From Ceratodon purpureus (lineage: Eukaryota; Streptophyta; Bryopsida; Pseudoditrichales; Ditrichaceae): a stretch of 64,000 bases of DNA. Shown piece by piece: positions 23,001 through 32,789 of this stretch (positions are counted from its first letter, which is position 1; each line of letters starts with the position of its first letter). The position numbers and the translations under genes are program-made. The notes under the pieces were generated by a model. That model was not told the origin of the DNA, searched no databases, and was given only the letters and a program-made list of their open reading frames with translations. The stretch lies in the NCBI GenBank assembly GCA_014871385.1, contig CM026426.1:63829877-63893876 (forward strand). The letters run 5' to 3'.

Positions 23001-24176
23001 ATGGTGATCAAGGACTTTCTAAAGTATATCATTGGCTTCTGTGGAGGGTATTTGCACGACGACGGAGGTCTTCTCATTTTCTATCCCGAGAGCACGCAGA
23101 TAAGAAGGGAGATTGAATCCTACCTGAAAAACAATGATCTGAAGGTCAAAGACGAGTGGACAATTATCAATTCAATGCATCGTACGCATCCCACCAACCC
23201 ATCCAAATTTGTAAGCAGCCAAACACATCAAAACTCTCTTCATTTTTATAAACTCATTTTCTCTTTATCTGCAAAGTACTTACCATGCTTTCATTGAATC
23301 GCAGACCCTCAAGTTTAAAGCTCTTCTGATGGTTCGTTCATTGCCATTATCAGTGAGGCAGCCAATGGAGCTCGTAATCAGGACAAATCCACGTTTTGGA
23401 AAGGTGAAACTCGACAAGGACGACTGCATCAACAATGTTGTCACAGAAGATTCGGCAGTCAAGGTTCAGAAGGATGGGACGCTTTAGAGGGGACCTAAAG
23501 AGAAGGCAGTATCTTTCATGGAATTGCTTATCACTGGCCTTTGCCCAAACAATGGCATAGTGATTGACCTTATTGCTGGTACAGGTACGAAATGTCATCT
23601 GGATATTTTCTAGTTATTTTCTTGCAGTTGTTATCGTGTTTATTTTACTGTATTATTTAATCTGGTTGCATGTAACAGGGGCTTCCATTCGAGCCTCATT
23701 GAATACAGGCAGGCACATCCTAGCTCTAGAAGCTGACCCTGGACTTTACACTGAGGTTCTAGCACCACTTCAGCCTATCCCTCCTATTTTAACTACTGAG
23801 GTCCTGACGCTAGATGATGACGATGAGGAGGCTCTTCCGGACGTTAATCGAATTGATCTTTGTAAGTAAGTCATTTATGTTTAACGTTTTAGATATGTCA
23901 TACTTGTACTATTAATTTGCGACCAATATTTCTGACCTGTGCGCTGCTTTAAACCATTGCAGTTTGAGTTCAAGTAGCTCTATGGTTGGATGGGAGTCGC
24001 CATGTACCTCAGACCTTCAGTTGCCATGCTATGCAGAAAGTGTGGCCATCCAAATGGCCGATCAATTATCCGAAAGCTCCAGTGCCTCCTCTTCACCATT
24101 CGGCAAATTTGATCCTAGAGCCCGCATTTTTTTGGATTTAAGTGCTTCGGAAGGTGAAGATGAATTTAGTGCTTGA
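17080..24176 (+). CDS. ParB-like domain fused to DNA amino-methyltransferase-like domain, ten exons, one in-frame stop
   Basis: Exons: 17080-17082 (ATG), 17172-17403, 19403-19964, 20070-20268, 20367-20783, 21580-22533, 22863-23210, 23305-23584, 23679-23865 and 23963-24176. All introns are GT-AG, all phases agree, and the total is 3,396 nt. The protein has a PKRK patch and acidic tail; then about residues 110-260, where YLKSDVSHLASYFIASGY and FMVWDGNQRLQAWMPLI match the ParB/sulfiredoxin-fold pattern (DGxxRxxA); a long linker with an acidic/basic low-complexity part (exon 6); then IIVEYPDGLPVPG, FLKYIIGFCGGYLHDDGG and LLIFYPES (about 810-860); and KEKAVSFMELLITGLCPNN, then VIDLIAGTGASIRASLNTGR and HILALEAD (AdoMet motif I, about 990-1,018). 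Catalytic motif before AdoMet motif is the beta-class order of N6-adenine/N4-cytosine enzymes. The catalytic (D/N)PP(Y/W) is not canonical. A TAG at 23485-23487 interrupts the frame. Domain calls are by eye. Confidence 0.65.
17404..19402. repeat. Long intron with array of TGCCG-N4-CGGCA dyads and a tandem duplication
   Basis: This 2-kb intron holds perfect copies of the dyad at 17474, 17699, 17919, 18132, 18495, 18936, 18980 and 19288, and one-mismatch copies at 18378, 18590 and 18851. Further half or degenerate sites lie near 18,784, 19,044, 19,166 and 19,227. The first four belong to a roughly 440-bp diverged tandem duplication (about 17,455-17,890 and 17,900-18,330). Some copies have longer arms: AGCAATGCCGG/CCGGCATTGCT at 18490-18513 and CGATGCCG/CGGCATCG at 18130. 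Confidence 0.85.
20954..20967. promoter_or_regulatory. TGCCG-N4-CGGCA dyad in intron 5
   Basis: Perfect copy TGCCGGTGCCGGCA; others in the same intron are at 21072-21085 (one mismatch) and 21336-21349 (perfect). Possible protein-binding sites, by repetition and symmetry only. Confidence 0.55.
21091..21240. repeat. G-rich minisatellite, 50-bp unit, three copies
   Basis: Units starting near 21091, 21141 and 21191 contain AGAGGGGTATGCGGGATGGG followed by GTCGGGGGATGGGG. Degenerate continuation runs to about 21,300. Dense runs of three to five G on the plus strand could form G-quadruplexes in the pre-mRNA of intron 5. The reading frames across it are low-complexity artefacts. Confidence 0.75.
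22642..22667. repeat. Perfect 11-bp-arm palindrome in intron 6
   Basis: GAGCACTGCCG, loop ATAG, CGGCAGTGCTC. It contains the dyad core at 22648-22661 and is the longest perfect version together with 18490-18513. Confidence 0.8.
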
Positions 24177-24362
24177 AAAGTTAGTATTACAAGGCGTCAT
24201 TTTAGGATTCCACATTCCTTGTAATCAACATTCTCTGGATTTTGTATTGGATTCTGATTGAGTATTTTCGGTTTTGAGGATTTTCATTTCATGCGGCGAT
24301 TTTGATGAGACAATCGATATTTGTCCCTCTCTTTAAAACTGTTCAGCCATCCCATACCTTAC

Positions 24363-24376
24363 TGCCGGCAACGGCG
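24363..24376. promoter_or_regulatory. Last dyad copy, 3' of the methyltransferase gene
   Basis: TGCCGGCAACGGCG, one mismatch from the consensus, 187 bases after the stop codon. It marks the right edge of the dyad domain. Confidence 0.5.
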
Positions 24377-24479
24377 CTAGCTTCGATGTCACTCCCTGTT
24401 TTTAATCCCATGCTATTAGTCTATTACTCACACCTACGCACTTGCCTTTAATTTCCCTATCTTGCATCAATAGTTAGCA

Positions 24480-25430
24480 CCCAAAACACCCTAAACCCCT
24501 CCCCCGATAAACCCCCTAACCACCCCTATCGCAGTTTCACACAAGCCCACTCCCTCGCGGTGACTAGCTATCCCAACTCTTAAACCCCACCCACCCGACG
24601 CGGTCACTCCCTATCCCACTCCCTAACCCCCCCTCACCCCTCCCCGTCACTCCCTGTCCCACTCCCTGCACACTCCCTATCCCTCCCCCTAACCCCCCCT
24701 CACCCCTCCCCGTCACTCCTTGTCCCACTCCGTGACCACTCCCTATCCCCCCCCCCTAACCCCTCCTCACCCCGCCCAGTCACTCCCTGTCCCACTATTT
24801 GAACACTTTCTTTTTCTCCCCTAACCCCCCCTCACCCCTCCCCGTCACTCCCTGTCCCACTCCTTGACCACTCCCTATCCCTCCCCCTAACCCCCCCCCC
24901 CTCGCCCCTCCCCGTCACTCCCTGTCCCACTCCTTGACCACTCCCTATCCCTCCCCCTAACCCACCCTCACCCCTCGCGGTCACTCCCTGTCCCACTCCC
25001 TGACTACTCCCTATTTCTCCCACTAACCCCCCCTCACCCCTCCCCGTCACTCCCTAACCACTCCCTATCCCTCCCCCTAACCCCCCCCCCCCCATCACCC
25101 CTCCCCGTCACTCCATGTTCCACTCCTTGACCACTCCCTATCCCTCCCCCTAACCCCCCCCCCCCCCCCCCTCACCCCTCCCCGTCACTCCCTGTCCCAC
25201 TCCTTGACCACTCCCTATCCCTCCCCCTAACCCACCCTCACCCCTCGCGGTCACTCCCTGTCCCACTCCCTGACTACTCCCTATTTCTCCCACTAACCCC
25301 CCCTCCCCTTGCGGTCACTCTCTGTCCCACCTAGTCACTCTTCCCTCGCGGTCTCTCCCTATCCCACTTCCTTAACACTCCCTCATTGTCCCTCATTCCC
25401 TCTCCCCTTACCCCTCCATCATGTGTGAAA
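24480..25430. repeat. C-rich minisatellite, about 75-bp unit
   Basis: About ten diverged units of the pattern CACCCCTCCCCGTCACTCCC, TGTCCCACTCCTTGACCACT, CCCTATCCCTCCCCCTAACC, with poly-C expansions up to 20 bases. A higher-order duplication of about 270 bp is visible: 24,899-25,035 recurs almost unchanged at 25,169-25,305. The minus strand is G-rich, so G-quadruplex/i-motif formation and replication slippage are likely. It lies between the converging 3' ends of the methyltransferase and RING genes. Frames in it are not genes. Confidence 0.9.
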
Positions 25431-25787
25431 ACATTTTTAATGGCAGGTTCAAGATAAAAAACAAAATCAGTATATTAGGAATATGAGAACTTTCCAGTGC
25501 AGTGGTCTACGTTGCAACTAATATAACATAGAGTATATTCAAAACTATATACATTAATGCCTAAACATCGTCAATTCAGAGTTTTCTGACCATGACCCTT
25601 CTTGAGAAGTTTACATCTGAACCATTCAATGGCTCGTCATTTAACCATAATCTTTACCTCATATATGCTCGTACTGCTGCTCCTATGATACTACTTACAT
25701 CTAGATGAAAAATTAAATAAAGTCGGATTATCATATCTCAATATACTTAAGATCTATTGATATCTATGATAAGTCGTGGTGGTATTA

Positions 25788-27281
25788 TCAACTCTTGGTT
25801 CCAGTGACTGTTGGAGCATTGATGCTATCACTTGCGGCCTTCAAAACTGCCTCGAAGCTTGTAACCTCAATTTCTTGTTGTGTGTTTAACTCGCCACCGA
25901 ACTGGGCAACCCATGGTTCCGCAAGGTGAATTGGTGATGATGCTAGGAGCAGGTCTTTGCAAACCTTGCATCGATAGTTTCGGCATGATATCATCTCTGC
26001 TGCACACGGAGGATGAAGAAAACAGCCACAAGAAGATAGAACAGCGGCTTTCCATATGAAACCCTGACCACAATAAGCACATCCATTCTTACCTGGATAA
26101 CCCAATGGTCGAATTGACTGCTGCTTCGGATACTGAAACCTCCTTGGAGTTTTTAGGCTTAGCATCTGTGCCCTTGCGACTCTGACTGCTGCTTGACTGA
26201 TTTGTAACTCTTCGATAGCTCCCTCCAAGGCTCTTGCTTCGTTACCCATAGCTAATTCTAGTTGTACAACATTCTCCCGGATTAGAGCTTCAGCCTCCCT
26301 CATCTCAGACAGTTCCTTGAGCAATTCCTCTGACTCTTGGATTGTTCTCTTGTATAATTCTGTGGCACCCTCTGAACGTAGAACTTGCCGCGCCTCCTTA
26401 AGCTTTGAAACGTATCTGCTGTTCAGATCTTCTTCTGCAATATCAGAGGATTCAGCACTCATCCTTGCGAGGCAACTATTGTACCTCTCTTGCAATTGAT
26501 GAAGACGCTCCTCCACATCCTTCACAACCTCAATCTTCTGCTGCTCCACTTCCAATGCTCCCTGGATCTCACGAATTCAAAGATCAGTTTCTCCCCCGCC
26601 CTTACTTGTACCGCACAAGTCCTTGATAATCGTGATGAGGCCCTCAACTTGGCATCTAGCGGCGACTGGTCCTAGCTTAGTCGGATTTCTCCATGCGTTC
26701 TTTAGTCGAGCTTCATGGCGGTCCAATGCCTCAGCGCACCAATTCACTGATTTTCCGTGAACAAAAGTAGCAAAGCATGCCTTGAGAAAACGAAGGCAGA
26801 AATAGTTGTTGTGGGGTCTATTACCGTAAACCTTGAAATACTGCTGACCAAAAATCTTGAGTTGCTCCTCGTCTTCGCACCTAGAGAAGTCGTATCGCCC
26901 CTTGGAAACTCCTTCCTTCCACACTGCAGTGACTTCTTCATCAGTGATAAAGCTATAGTACTTGGAAACATCACGTAGAAGCGGCCCCTGATCCGAAAGT
27001 CCCACCACAGTTGTAAAGAACTCCTTTCCATACACTGCATCACGACCCATTAGCATAGGAGCAGCCACAAGCATACGTTGACGCACCCCTATGTCGATTT
27101 CTCCAAGTTCAAAAGGGTCGGAGAACTCTTCAGTGCTGAAGACTCGGTCACTGCCGCCTTCTACATCACTCCTAGTTGTTGTATTGTCGTCACTAACCTC
27201 CTGAGCATCAGGAGCACGGTGGGTTGCACAATGCTGTCTAGTCCTATGTTGCTTAGTCCCCTTCCTCCTCTTCCCTGTCAT
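25788..27281 (-). CDS. Coiled-coil protein with RING-like zinc finger, one in-frame stop
   Basis: ATG at 27281 (MTGKRRKGTKQHRTRQH, a basic, probably nuclear targeting start). The N-terminal domain (about residues 60-235) includes MLMGRDAVYGKEFF, SDQGPLLRDVSKYYSFI, FGQQYFKVYG and YFCLRFLKACFATFV; no family recognised. Next is a long Glu/Leu-rich coiled coil (about 240-385). A cysteine-rich module follows near 400-450: CAYCGQGF ... LSSCGCFLHPPCAAEM ... YRCKVC. The order CxxC ... CxxHxxC ... CxxC is RING/SP-RING-like, suggesting ubiquitin- or SUMO-ligase activity or simple protein binding. A TGA at 26577-26579 (possibly from CGA) interrupts the frame; upstream and downstream parts are in phase. 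Its place inside the giant element and intronless structure suggest cargo co-transposing with the transposase. Confidence 0.7.
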
Positions 27282-27999
27282 TTTAGTATCTAACACACAA
27301 CCAACCCTGACCGCTCTCTAAGTTTGCTAAAAAAATCTCGCAAGAACTCTGCACTACCAAAGAAGGAAGACACTAAACCATATCTCTATTGTAAACAAGC
27401 GAAGAAAACGTGAGCCCTATAAGTAATGATGGTCAGTGCTGATCCATGCCGCAAACCACATGACCATATTAAACATTCACATTATGAATGTGTGAAAACA
27501 TTGATATGTAGAAGGCACATTCATTTGAACTAAAGAACAACATCATTTGAATTGAACTTCTCGACCTTGAACAGTCATGAGCAGAGTACATATTGGCTTG
27601 GAGTACAATGAAACGCCTTAAGAAATTGTAATCATAGATTACATGTATTGGTCTACACCCCTAATCTCTGATTCTCAGAACCACTACTAAAATAGTAATA
27701 GTCTTAAGATTTACATTTATTTTTTTCTTAATAATATTCACTGTTTTCATCGTATCAGTGAACATATAAAAAATATGGATTCCTGTTGTCAATCGGGAAA
27801 GTATATGAAACAGATGAAAAAATAGGATTTTAAAAAGCGCAATGGGTCTATAAACAGACATGACGTCATCATGACGTCAGCCCTAATTTTAACACAAGAA
27901 AGTATATTAGGATTAATATTATTGTTATTGATAATTATTTCCACGGAAATACATGCACTTAGTTTATAAAATCTAAAAATAGAAGTATAATTTTAGAAA
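27282..27999. other. Right subterminal non-coding region of the giant element
   Basis: Contains the presumed promoter of the minus-strand RING gene. AT-rich, no coding sequence. A short palindromic TGACGTCATCATGACGTCA block near 27,861-27,879 holds two copies of the TGACGTCA element, a bZIP-type binding site, in tandem. Confidence 0.5.
27861..27879. promoter_or_regulatory. Tandem TGACGTCA elements
   Basis: TGACGTCA occurs at about 27861-27868 and again at 27872-27879, 11 bases apart. This palindrome is the classic CRE/as-1-like bZIP recognition sequence. It lies about 580 bases upstream of the RING gene start. Confidence 0.45.
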
Positions 28000-28476
28000 C
28001 TATCCACGGTAATAGGGTACATACTTGTTCAAAATACTTGATGAAAAGTCAAATCTCCGCTCTCCAATTGCCGCTCTCCGCTCTCCGCTCACCGCTCGCA
28101 TGCTAACTTTCCCCTCGGGTCTCCAAAGGGCCTTTGGGTTTCCCACGTGCCTAAAAATTTGGCCCAGCCCGTGCACTTTATCCGCTGGCACCAATGGTGC
28201 CACGTGTTGCCAACAGAGAATGAAGTGGGTCTAGCCAATCGCTGCCAGCGACGGCGTGTGCCACTGCTGTCACCCCATTGGACAATACGAGCAGTAATGA
28301 CGTTGTCAACAAACGTGTATTAGTGTTGTCAACCCATAGGACAATAGCTTCTAACGCTGTCAGCGGGCAGGATATCCACCAATGAGATTACTTAGAGAGG
28401 CATGCGTGGGCAGCAAGTTCACCTACCTTTAGGCTGTCTTACAAGGCCCTTTGGAGACCCCACATTTCCCCTAATG
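28000..28476. repeat. Right terminal inverted repeat of the giant element, interrupted by a MITE
   Basis: From inside outward: TCCACGGTAATAGGG (complement of the left CCCTATTACCGTGGA), the CCGCTCTCCGCTCACCGCTC block (complement of the left GAGCGG block), TTTCCCC, the MITE with its TSD, and CCCCTAATG at the outer edge. Excluding the MITE it is about 120 bases long. Confidence 0.7.
28116..28464. mobile_element. MITE with GGGTCTCCAAAGGGCC ends, 8-bp TSD (hAT-like)
   Basis: Inverted ends GGGTCTCCAAAGGGCC (28117-28132) and its complement (28445-28460). The 8-bp direct repeat TTTCCCCT stands at 28108-28115 and 28465-28472; an 8-bp duplication is the hAT hallmark. About 349 bp, no coding capacity. 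It sits inside the right TIR of the giant element, so it is younger. The left TIR holds a fragment with GGGTCTCC at the equivalent place. Confidence 0.7.
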
Positions 28477-31400
28477 AAAAGCTCAAACAAACTTTGGCTC
28501 AGATGACTCGGACATGGTCTAGGAAAAAGACGGATTTCCGCCATTGAAAGATTCATAGAAATTTGATGGTGAGGAAAAAGTTATGTTACTCGCCTGCCAC
28601 AAAAAAATTGAACAATATAAAAACACCAAAGCATGCTGAAGTATCGGCAGCTGCTTTTAAATTATCAGCACAAGGAGCGAAAAAAAATTCTATAGAAATA
28701 TTAGAACTATCTGAGGTATAAGAAAAGAAGGAATTACAAATTCTAGAAGAACATCATAATCTTTGAGAAGCTTACAGTGAGTAGGCCTCCAATAAACTTC
28801 CTGATTATGGTCCGTTAGATATGAAAATTGAGTTCAAAGAGGGAAGAGAACCGCAAAATATGGGATTGCGACCCATGTCTCCTGTTGGATTGGAGGAGCT
28901 TTGACGATATTTAGAAGAGAATTTAGAAAAATGGTGGATTCGGAGATCCAAGTCCCTAGTTTCAGCCCAAATTGTTTTTGCCAAGAAAAAGGATGGATCC
29001 ATACGTGTGTGTGGATTAGTGGACTTTAAATCAAGTAAGAGTGAGGAATCGCTATCCACTCCTACCAATTCCGGAATTGACTGATCGATTGGTGGGGGCT
29101 AAGATTTTTTTGAAGTTGGACGTCATGCAAGCTTATCACCGAGTAAGAATGGCACCAGGGCACAAATTTAAAAAAGCTTTCAAAACTAGATATGGATTAT
29201 TTGAATATTTAATAATGCCTTTCGGGCTAATTAATGCTCCTGCCCAATTTTAAGCTCATATGCAATGTATTTTTCACAATTTATTAGATATATTGGTAGT
29301 AATTTATTTGGATGATATATTAATATTTTCAAAGACTTTGGAAGAACATCGTTTAGTGGTTTGAGAGGTTCTTCGATGATTGCAAAAACATGGTTTATAT
29401 GCTAAAGAATCTAAATGCGAGCTTCATAGAACAGTTGTTGAATTTTTAGGTATGATAGTATCTAAAAAATGATTGGAAATGTGTAAACATAAAGTGCAAG
29501 CAATTCAAGATTGGCCAACTCCAAAGACTGTTAAAGAAGTTCAAGCATTTCTTGGATTTCCAAATCTTACCGTCGGTTTATTATTGACTATTCAAAAATT
29601 ACTCTTCCTCTCACATCATTAACAAGAAAAAATCAGCAATTTTTATGGACCCTTGAAATACAAAGAGCATTCAAAGATCTTCGATCTAGGTTTGCACAAG
29701 CCCCAATATTGGTACATCCAAAATTTGATCAACCTAGCGCATATAGAAGCTCAAAAATGTCTCCATCCGAACAAAATAATGATATATTATAAAGAATTAT
29801 TAAGCATTGTATTAGCTTTTCAGGATTGGACAATATATCTTGAAGGTTCACCTTATAAAATTAAAGTAATATGTGATCTTAAAAATTTTAAATATTTTTT
29901 AACGACCAAACAACTTAATCGAAGACATGTTCGATGGTCTGAATTTTTATCACGTTTTAATTTTGAAATTGAACACAGACCGGGTTTACTCAATAAAAGA
30001 GCACATATGCTCTGGCATTGAACAGATTTAAATAAGGATATCGATCAGATTTCAAGGCCATTATTGCGATTGTCAATGATAATATCATTTGAGGCTATTT
30101 GGGATGACAATCGGATTATGGAACATATTAAGCGGATTATTCCGAAGGATATTTGACTTCAACCTATATTACAATTTTTTAAGAATCGACCTCGCCAAAG
30201 CATTTCAAATCTTTGATGAAAATTTGCAGAATACGATTTCAGCAATGGAATCTTACGGTTTTGGAATACTATAGAAGTACCCGATGATGAGTAATTACGT
30301 TGTCAAATATTGCGTTCCTGCCATAATGCTCGAGGCGCAAGACATTTGGAGCGAGCAAAAACCATCGATTTAGTTGCAAGAACTTTTTATTGGCCTACTT
30401 TACGCAGATATGTTCACTGGTATGTTGATGGTTGTGACTTATGTCAAAGATCAAAACCTCCACGACATGGAAAATATGGATTAATTAAATCGATACCAAC
30501 AGCGGAAGCTCCTTGGAAAAAAGTCACGACGGATTTTATTGTAAAATTATCAAAAAGCGGTAGATTTAATTCAATTAAGGTGGTTGGTGATAAAAACACC
30601 AAATTAGCTCATTTTATTCCAACCAACAAAAGCATTGATGCAAAAGGGATTTCTACCTTGTACCTTTACTATGTCTAGAAACATCATGGTGTCCCTAATG
30701 AGATAATATCAAATCGAGGACATGTTTTTGTTTCAAAATTTATGAGCAGCCTTTGTGACCTCCTACACATTCAGCGTGCTACAAGTATAGCTTTCCACCC
30801 ACAATCTTATGGGCAAACGGAAAGAGTAAATCAAATATTGGAACAAATATTACGCATGTTTACATCAAAACGCCAAGATAACTGGTCAGATTTACTACCA
30901 CTCGGTGAATTCGCATGTAATAATTTTCTTCACTCTGCAACAAGTTTTTCCCCTTTTTATGCAACTTACGGTTACCATCCATCATTATCATTCACAACCG
31001 CTACGCTTTCAAAGGTCCCAGCAGCTGAGGAGAGAATTCACTACTTGCAAGAAGTACATGAAGAAATCAAGACAATGATAAAACTGGCTAGAGAACAAAT
31101 GAAGAGAAATTAGGATCGCAATGTTAATAAACAACCTACTCTGCAAATTGGAGATAAAGTATTACTTTGTCACAACAATGTAGCAACCGATTCACCGTCT
31201 AAGAAATTGGCTCCAAAATTTTTAGGTCCGTTTTTGGTGATACCAAAACTCTTAGACCTGGTATATCGGTTGAAACTGCCAAAGGACTTGAAAATTCACG
31301 AAAAGGACTTGAGAATTCACGATGTTTTCCGCATATCCTTGCTTGAACCTTACCAGCAGGACACCATTTCAGGCCGCAAACACATACGCCACCACCAACG

Positions 31401-32250
31401 ATCACTCCCGAAGGTGATCTAGAGTGGGAGGTATATTCAGTATTGGACTCTCAAATGGAGGGCCGATCAAAAACACTTCAATATCTAGTGCAATGGGTAG
31501 GATACGGGCCTAAGGAGAATTCATGGGAACCTGCTAGCAGTTTAAAAAATGCTCCAGATGCAGTTCGACGTTTCCACCGACTTCATCCTACAACACAAGG
31601 ACCAAGTCATGCAAATAATTTTAAAAGAGATACTCGAATCTGCAAGGGGGGTAATGTTACGACTTTGTCGTATCAATACGACTCAATTTACAATGATCCA
31701 CTATGGGAAGGGAAGAGAAGGTAAGTGGTAGTTATAACTAAGAGCAATTAAGTTAGTTAATTATTCCTCTTCTACTTAAGCTCATTGAAGGAAGTTTGTC
31801 CCTCACCTGACATTTTGTCAATGTAATGCTATTTCTAGATTGTTGACTCATGATTCAACTTTACAAGTGATTGTCAAGTATTATGTGATTGAATATATTA
31901 TATTATTTGCTATGAAGTTCATAAGTGAAAGTGAAGTGTTGGCATGAACCTGATCATTTCTCGACAATCACCAAATTCAAATACAAGACTTGTTGGGTTG
32001 TTGCTAAGTGTTGGGTTGAATGTTTAGGTGGATGTGGTGAGGCTAGAGGAGCAAACCTATCATCTCCGATTTTTTGTCATCAAGGACCAGGCAGTTCATG
32101 ATTCAATACCAAACATGTTCATTATAACGCTCGGACAAGTATCAATGAGATTGCCACTCAAATATTGAACAAATATTAGTGAGTTTGTTACTCCAATTGA
32201 GACATCACCAAAGAGATTGGTGGGCGCATGAAATACCCGTATAGAATCAC
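28477..32250 (+). mobile_element. Ty3 element fossil with chromodomain (chromovirus), 3' part
   Basis: Parts in order: reverse transcriptase (about 28,800-29,600), RNase H (about 29,650-30,020), integrase with N-terminal zinc finger and core (about 30,300-31,110), and a C-terminal chromodomain (about 31,440-31,600), the mark of plant chromoviruses. A 3' terminal repeat probably starts near 31,654 (TGTTACGAC, just after a purine-rich tract) and ends somewhere near 32,250; its far end was not fixed. It continues the part at 9,030-9,813, interrupted by the giant transposon. The coding region carries many breaks; old and inactive. Confidence 0.85.
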
Positions 32251-32789
32251 AGAATAGTTTTAATACATCAAATTTAAAGGGATTCGAATCTCTTTGTGTA
32301 TTGGAGTTTGGTTATGTGGGTTATGGATTTTACAAAAGATCATGACAATATTTCACGGTTTAATTCATTTAGTATCTTCAATTAAAAATTGTTGTTTTAG
32401 TTTTTTTTCTCAAAGTTTTATTCCATTTAATTTTGTGGATTTCTATATATTATTTTATTTTATCAATTAACTTTTTTATCAAATGTACAATATAATGCCT
32501 ATAAATCCAAAAGGAAGACATGTTGATTGTTCTTGGACAAGCATGGACAAAATATCTTTAGTGTGCTGATCAATTCTGTTTCCTACACTACGGATGCTAC
32601 AGAGAAGACTCCTGAGCCCTGGCACTATTGACCTCGGACAGACCTTTTCGAAATGTACTGGTCCGAGCAACTCTGTGATCTGGCCAACCTGGATATTGCT
32701 ACTAATTCAAGCTTATATTCATGCAAGTATCTCACAGTTCACGACTTAAATCCGGTTTACATAATGTACAACATACACATTTGAATTCA

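Larger units (their letters stand above)
9814..28476. mobile_element. Giant 18.66-kb Mutator-superfamily DNA transposon with ParB-methyltransferase cargo
   Basis: The two ends are inverted copies. CATTAGGGGAA at 9814 matches the complement of 28466-28476, GCGAGCGGTGAGCGG blocks follow on both sides, and CCCTATTACCGTGGA near 10,011 matches the complement near 28,005. Both flanks belong to one Ty3 element, showing that this is a discrete insertion. It contains five genes, of which the transposase is a MULE type. No clear target-site duplication was found at the CATTAGGGG edges (left flank ...CTAGGCATC, right flank AAAAGCTCA...), so the outermost bases or the target may have changed since insertion. 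In-frame stops in three of the genes show it is no longer active. No capsid, DNA polymerase, integrase or reverse transcriptase is present, which separates it from Polintons and retroelements. Confidence 0.75.

Noticed and set aside
24832-25050. Repetitive Gly/Arg-rich open frame on the minus strand
   Set aside because: Artefact of the C-rich minisatellite.
9814-28476. Giant element as a Polinton/Maverick or a Helitron
   Set aside because: No DNA polymerase, capsid, integrase, ATPase or Rep/helicase domains; it has inverted ends and a MULE transposase, and Helitrons lack terminal inverted repeats.
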